From: Monilinia fructicola
Lineage: Eukaryota > Ascomycota > Leotiomycetes > Helotiales > Sclerotiniaceae
Reading direction: 5' to 3'
NCBI GenBank assembly: GCA_008692225.1
Contig: VICG01000014.1
Coordinates: forward strand, 1,593,501-1,657,500
Length of the DNA: 64,000 nt
In this document: positions 60,528-64,000 of the stretch, in pieces
Layout of the letters: each line of letters starts with the position of its first letter
Position numbering within the stretch: the stretch's first letter is position 1
Translations under genes and position numbers: made by a program
The notes under the pieces: model-generated
Databases searched by the model: none
What the model was told of the DNA's origin: nothing
Seen by the model: the letters and a program-made list of their open reading frames with translations, nothing else

Positions 60528-61181
60528 TTCTTAATAGGTCTATATATACTAACAAGCTATTAATATTAATTAGAGCTAATAACAAAGTTTAAGTATTTCT
60601 AATTCCTAATTGATTACTATTACTTATACTTATTTAGGTATTTTTATATTATTTACGTAGGTCTACGAGAGTATCTACATAAAAAAACCCTTTAATATAA
60701 TAACAAAAATCAATTGATTAATAATTAAAATGCCAAAATTACCTAGCATTTACACTTACTCCGTACTTTGTCATATTATATGCCGATGTCGCAAAACCGA
60801 GAAATGGATAATGAACTGATGAACTGATAAAATAAATGAAAAAAGCTGCTTTCTAAGCGGAAAATCGTAATTTTTGATCTTTTTTTCTGCGCTCATACCA
60901 CTTTCTCTTTATCTATATGAGGGGTAATATCCCCTCCAAAGGATCCATGGATACCAAAAAAAAAAACCCAAAAATCTCCCCCTCCTCGTTTCCAGATTCC
61001 TCTACACCCATCACTCAACGCACGTTCTGTTCCTTCTTGCACACAATACCATACATTTGCAGTTCATATGCAAATCAAACAACAAAGATTATCGAAAAGG
61101 CTGAGGAGTATTGGGACAAAAGATCCTATACTCCTTGCGTCAGGACAGATACTTTAACCTATCTCTCTTCCTCAACGAACG
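59782..61181. other. Divergent spacer with extreme AT-rich core
   Basis: 1.4 kb between the starts of vps23 (-) and the dioxygenase gene (+). From about 60235 to 60720 it is almost pure A/T: a TTA trinucleotide run (60289-60324), then long TATATTA strings (60357-60525). The sides are closer to average. No gene. ORFs at 60072-60263 and 60917-61249 show no domain. Confidence 0.7.
60289..60525. repeat. (TTA)n and (TATATTA)n low-complexity tract
   Basis: About a dozen TTA units, TTTA units, then alternating TATATTA/TATAT strings for 170 nt, largely self-complementary. It may form cruciforms and is a likely site of assembly error. Confidence 0.95.
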
Positions 61182-62735
61182 ATGCTTCCTCCAATTCCGA
61201 AACTCAGCAAATATGGAATATCTCCAGATTATGGATTTCTTCCAGCTGACTTACCTCTCGAGCGACTCCCCGATCCATATTACAATAAATGGGAGCCATC
61301 ATTGCAAATCTCCAAGGTTTAATCTTGAGTAAACGCTTACGCGGTGTCATTGATCGCCTTCCTGTTCTTTCCACTGCCGGTCTGGAACATGATTCGGAAT
61401 GGAGAAGAGCGTATTCGTTATTATGTTTCATGGCGCATAGCTATATCTGGGGGTGGTGATAGCCCTGAAGAGGTTTGTATAATCCTCTCTGTAGCTTCCG
61501 AGGTTTAAAGCCTCATGCTGACCATGTTCCAAATACAGAACCTACCGCCATCCATTACGGTCCCCCTTTTACATATTTCGAACTACTTGGAAGTACCACC
61601 AGTCGCCACATATGCTGCCGTCTGCCTTTGGAACTTCAAACCATTGTTCGCACAGATGAACATGTTGACAACTTGGAGAATCTTGCCACTCTAACCACCT
61701 TTACCGGCTCTATTGATGAGTCCTGGTTTTATTTTGGTCTCAGTGGCAATCGAAGCTCGAGCTGCTCCCGTTCTTCCCCTCATGCTCACAGCAATTGAAG
61801 CGGCCCGTAAGAATGATAGTAGAACTGTTACATCTTGTCTACGAACTTTCGCGGAAAGACTTGATGATCTTGGAACACTTCTTCAACGTATGCATGAAAG
61901 CTGCGATCCTCATGTGTTCTATAATCGCATACGTCCTTTCCTCGCTGGTAGTAAGAACATGGAGGAGGCCGGGTTGCCGAACGGGGTCTTCTACGATGAG
62001 GGTAATGGAGTTGGGAAATACCACAAGCTCTCTGGGGGTAGTAATGCTCAAAGCTCCATCCTTCAATTTTTCGATATTGTTCTAGGCATAGAACATCGCC
62101 CAACTGGTGAGAAGAAGGATGCAGCATCCGAGAGTGAAGCCGAAGGTAGCGCACACACGAACCAAGCACAACTTTCTTCTCGAAATGAGAAAATATATGC
62201 CAGGAGCTCATCGACGTTTCCTCGAAGACATGAGCGTCGTGGCCAATATTCGCGATTTTGTTGAGGCACACACCAATGATCATGAATTATGCCTTGCATA
62301 TGATGCTTGTCTCGCAATGTTACGCACTTTCCGCGATAAAACATATTGCTATTGTCACTCGTTATATCGTCATCAAATCCCGTGAATCTCGCTCTCATTC
62401 TCGTTCCATGAGAGCCCGAAGCAACTCGTAGCCGAAAGGTAGATATTGCTACGGCCTCTCGTGGAAAAGGTGATGACGAGGAGAAGAAGAGGAAGTTGAA
62501 AGGTACAGGTGGTACGGCGCTTATTCCCTTTTTGAAACAAGCGAGGGATGAGACTGGTGAGCCTACGATTGATAGTTGGGCGAGGAGAGTTATGAACAGA
62601 GATTTGAACACCAAGGGCACTGGGGACTTCTTTGTCGGAAAGTTGGATGAACGAACTGATGGGGGGTTGGAATTGGGTGGGTTGGCAGGAACTTGGACTT
62701 TGGATGAGGAGGTTGGAGGTTTGTGTCATTATTAG
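61182..62735 (+). CDS. Indoleamine 2,3-dioxygenase, heavily frame-broken (pseudogene or read errors)
   Basis: Haem enzyme opening the indole ring of tryptophan to N-formylkynurenine, first step of the kynurenine/NAD route. Exons 61182-61472 and 61539-62735 (intron 66 nt). Conserved blocks appear in order but in changing frames: YGFLPADLPLERLPDPYY, LSKRLRGVIDRLPVLS, RRAYSLLCFMAHSYIWGG, VATYAAVCLWNFKPLF, ENLATLTTFTGSIDESWF, GVFYDEG, MRKYMPGAHRRFLEDM (haem His), YDACLAMLRTFRDKHI. Breaks: about 61296, G5 61449-61453, about 61649-61654, T4 61732-61735, somewhere in 62140-62165, A4 62338-62341, CCC 62415-62417 (two losses, five gains). Net correction gives about 494 residues, normal for fungal forms. 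Splice sites and key His are intact. Whether this gene works in the organism cannot be judged from the sequence. Confidence 0.85.
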
Positions 62736-64000
62736 GAGGGTGCAAATGTTACTACTTGTGCTACGTACGTGGTACCTTTAGACATAGCTTCTATTCTTGC
62801 GATATTCTGAGATACACCTTTTGTATCAACTAGTTGACAAGGCTTCAACATAACATTATGTGAGATGGCTCGAGACGGTTTGCTTTTATATCCCATTTCA
62901 CCTTTTCCATTCATATATTAATTAATTAATCAATTCAATCAAAGTCGATGATAACTTTCCTGCGGGCATAAAATTGCTACTTGAAACATCACTGGATGTA
63001 ACCATGGATGAACATTGTTGTCATGTATAAATTGCTTCCTAGATTTATGTTTATGTAGAAACTTGTCGAGGGAAGCGAAGGAAAGAAGAGGGAAAGAAGA
63101 GGGAAGAGAAGAAAAAATCTTGGATACCGATGTGCTAGGCAGGTAGGTAGTTCGTAGGTTCGTAGGTGGTATTGTACTACCAGCGATTAAATTTTTGTGG
63201 GAGGGATGGGGATGTGGGGGGGGGGGGGCGCGATGGGGAGGGATTTTTACTTTACTCGAGTATTTGAGGGGAGGGGGATGAGGGGAAAGGGAAAGGGAAG
63301 AGTGCGTGCGTGTGTGTGTGTTGTAGGACCTACGTAAAGTAACGATTCATTTGTGAAATAGCCCGGATAATCTTTCCAATCCAGTCCAATCCGATCCAGT
63401 CCAGTCCATTCAATCTCATACCTCGTCTACAGACAGACATTGGGGATCCAAGCAGGAAGTATCATGTTGGAACGTAATTTGATAGTTTCTGTAGCAAATA
63501 TATATATATATATAGGTAAGTAAGTACTCCAGTAGAAGAATACGCGCAATGCAACTATATACCCGATAACACAACGATGACAATTCCCCAACGCCCTCCT
63601 TAATGCACTTGCTCCTATTTCCCATCCACGCTAATCTCCTCCCCCACCCATCGCGATCTTCACCTCCTTCCTCCCTCTCCAACCCCGAACCCAACACTAA
63701 CCCCATTTTCCGGGATGCTACACAAAGAAATAACCGAGCCCCTTCTCGGCGGACATATTCCCCTCTTCACATACTTAGTAGACGTGGGATGGCCATTTTT
63801 ATTCCGGGCTGTGTGTGCTGGGTTCCTCGGGCGATGTCTGGGGTGTAGATGTGTATATGGAGGGAAGGAAAAGGGATGATTGACTAGGGGTGCGTTTGGG
63901 TTTGGGCTGGGATGGAGATGTGGTGGATTTGGTGGTGGGCCAGTTTCGCACGCGCGAGGAAGGGTTTTGCCATATGCGAGGGTTGGCGCCTGGGATTGGC
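62736..64000. other. Right-edge spacer
   Basis: No gene supported. Contains GAAGAGGGAAA repeats (about 63080-63112), a run of 13 G (63216-63228), GATCCAGTCC-type repeats (63377-63410) and a TA tract (63500-63514). A gene may begin or end beyond the right edge. Confidence 0.55.

Noticed and set aside
1..64000. CRISPR arrays, operons, Shine-Dalgarno sites, insertion sequences, rRNA genes
   Set aside because: Introns and gene content are eukaryotic; no regularly spaced direct repeats with unique spacers, no transposase or reverse transcriptase coding, and no rRNA were seen.

Overview
The window is nuclear DNA of a filamentous ascomycete. Genes are split by short spliceosomal introns (48 to 438 nt, most 50 to 100 nt) with GTANGT or GTGAGT donors and CTAAC-like branch sites. 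Intergenic DNA is AT-leaning and rich in simple repeats. The gene set (Zn2Cys6 regulator, Egh16-like secreted protein, Ste2-type pheromone receptor, L-rhamnose catabolic enzymes, TINA/Msd1-type spindle-pole protein) suits Pezizomycotina. A relative of Botrytis or Sclerotinia (Leotiomycetes) is my best guess by protein feel, not proven. I modelled 16 protein genes by joining exons by eye; for the complete gene models the spliced length (after removing apparent frame breaks) is a multiple of three, which supports the splice calls.

Layout: 1-3918 (-) Nup2-type FG nucleoporin, running off the left edge; 4-17.5 kb is gene-poor, with one small conserved Cys-containing protein at 11988-12266 (-) and a dense simple-repeat block at 15.1-17.3 kb; 17505-20584 (-) Zn2Cys6 transcription factor; 20.6-22.7 kb AT-rich spacer; 22700-24132 (+) L-rhamnonate dehydratase and 24760-25730 (+) L-rhamnose dehydrogenase, two steps of one pathway side by side; 26714-28682 (-) TPR/F-box/LRR protein sharing a 289 bp divergent promoter with a HAD hydrolase at 28972-30450 (+); 30791-33115 (-) TINA/Msd1/SSX2IP-family protein; 34948-35886 (-) Egh16-like secreted protein; 36-41.7 kb empty; 41699-42252 (+) single-pass membrane protein; 43366-47505 (-) large LRR protein; 48498-49590 (-) ribosomal protein uL18 (L5); 52153-53389 (+) alpha-pheromone receptor; 54245-56682 (+) unknown Ser/Pro-rich basic protein; 57829-59781 (-) ESCRT-I Vps23/TSG101; 61182-62735 (+) indoleamine 2,3-dioxygenase.

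The most striking pattern is about 20 single-base frame breaks in 8 of the 16 genes, nearly all in mononucleotide runs or doublets, with an extreme cluster of seven in the dioxygenase gene. The other eight genes, about 13 kb of coding sequence, are clean. Read errors in poorly covered contigs are the likeliest cause; true pseudogenes cannot be excluded from sequence alone. Biologically the most interesting points are the rhamnose pair beside a regulator, the histidine-first mature terminus predicted for the Egh16-like protein, a 25-nt microexon encoding half of a zinc cluster, and a compensated frame shift inside FG repeats.
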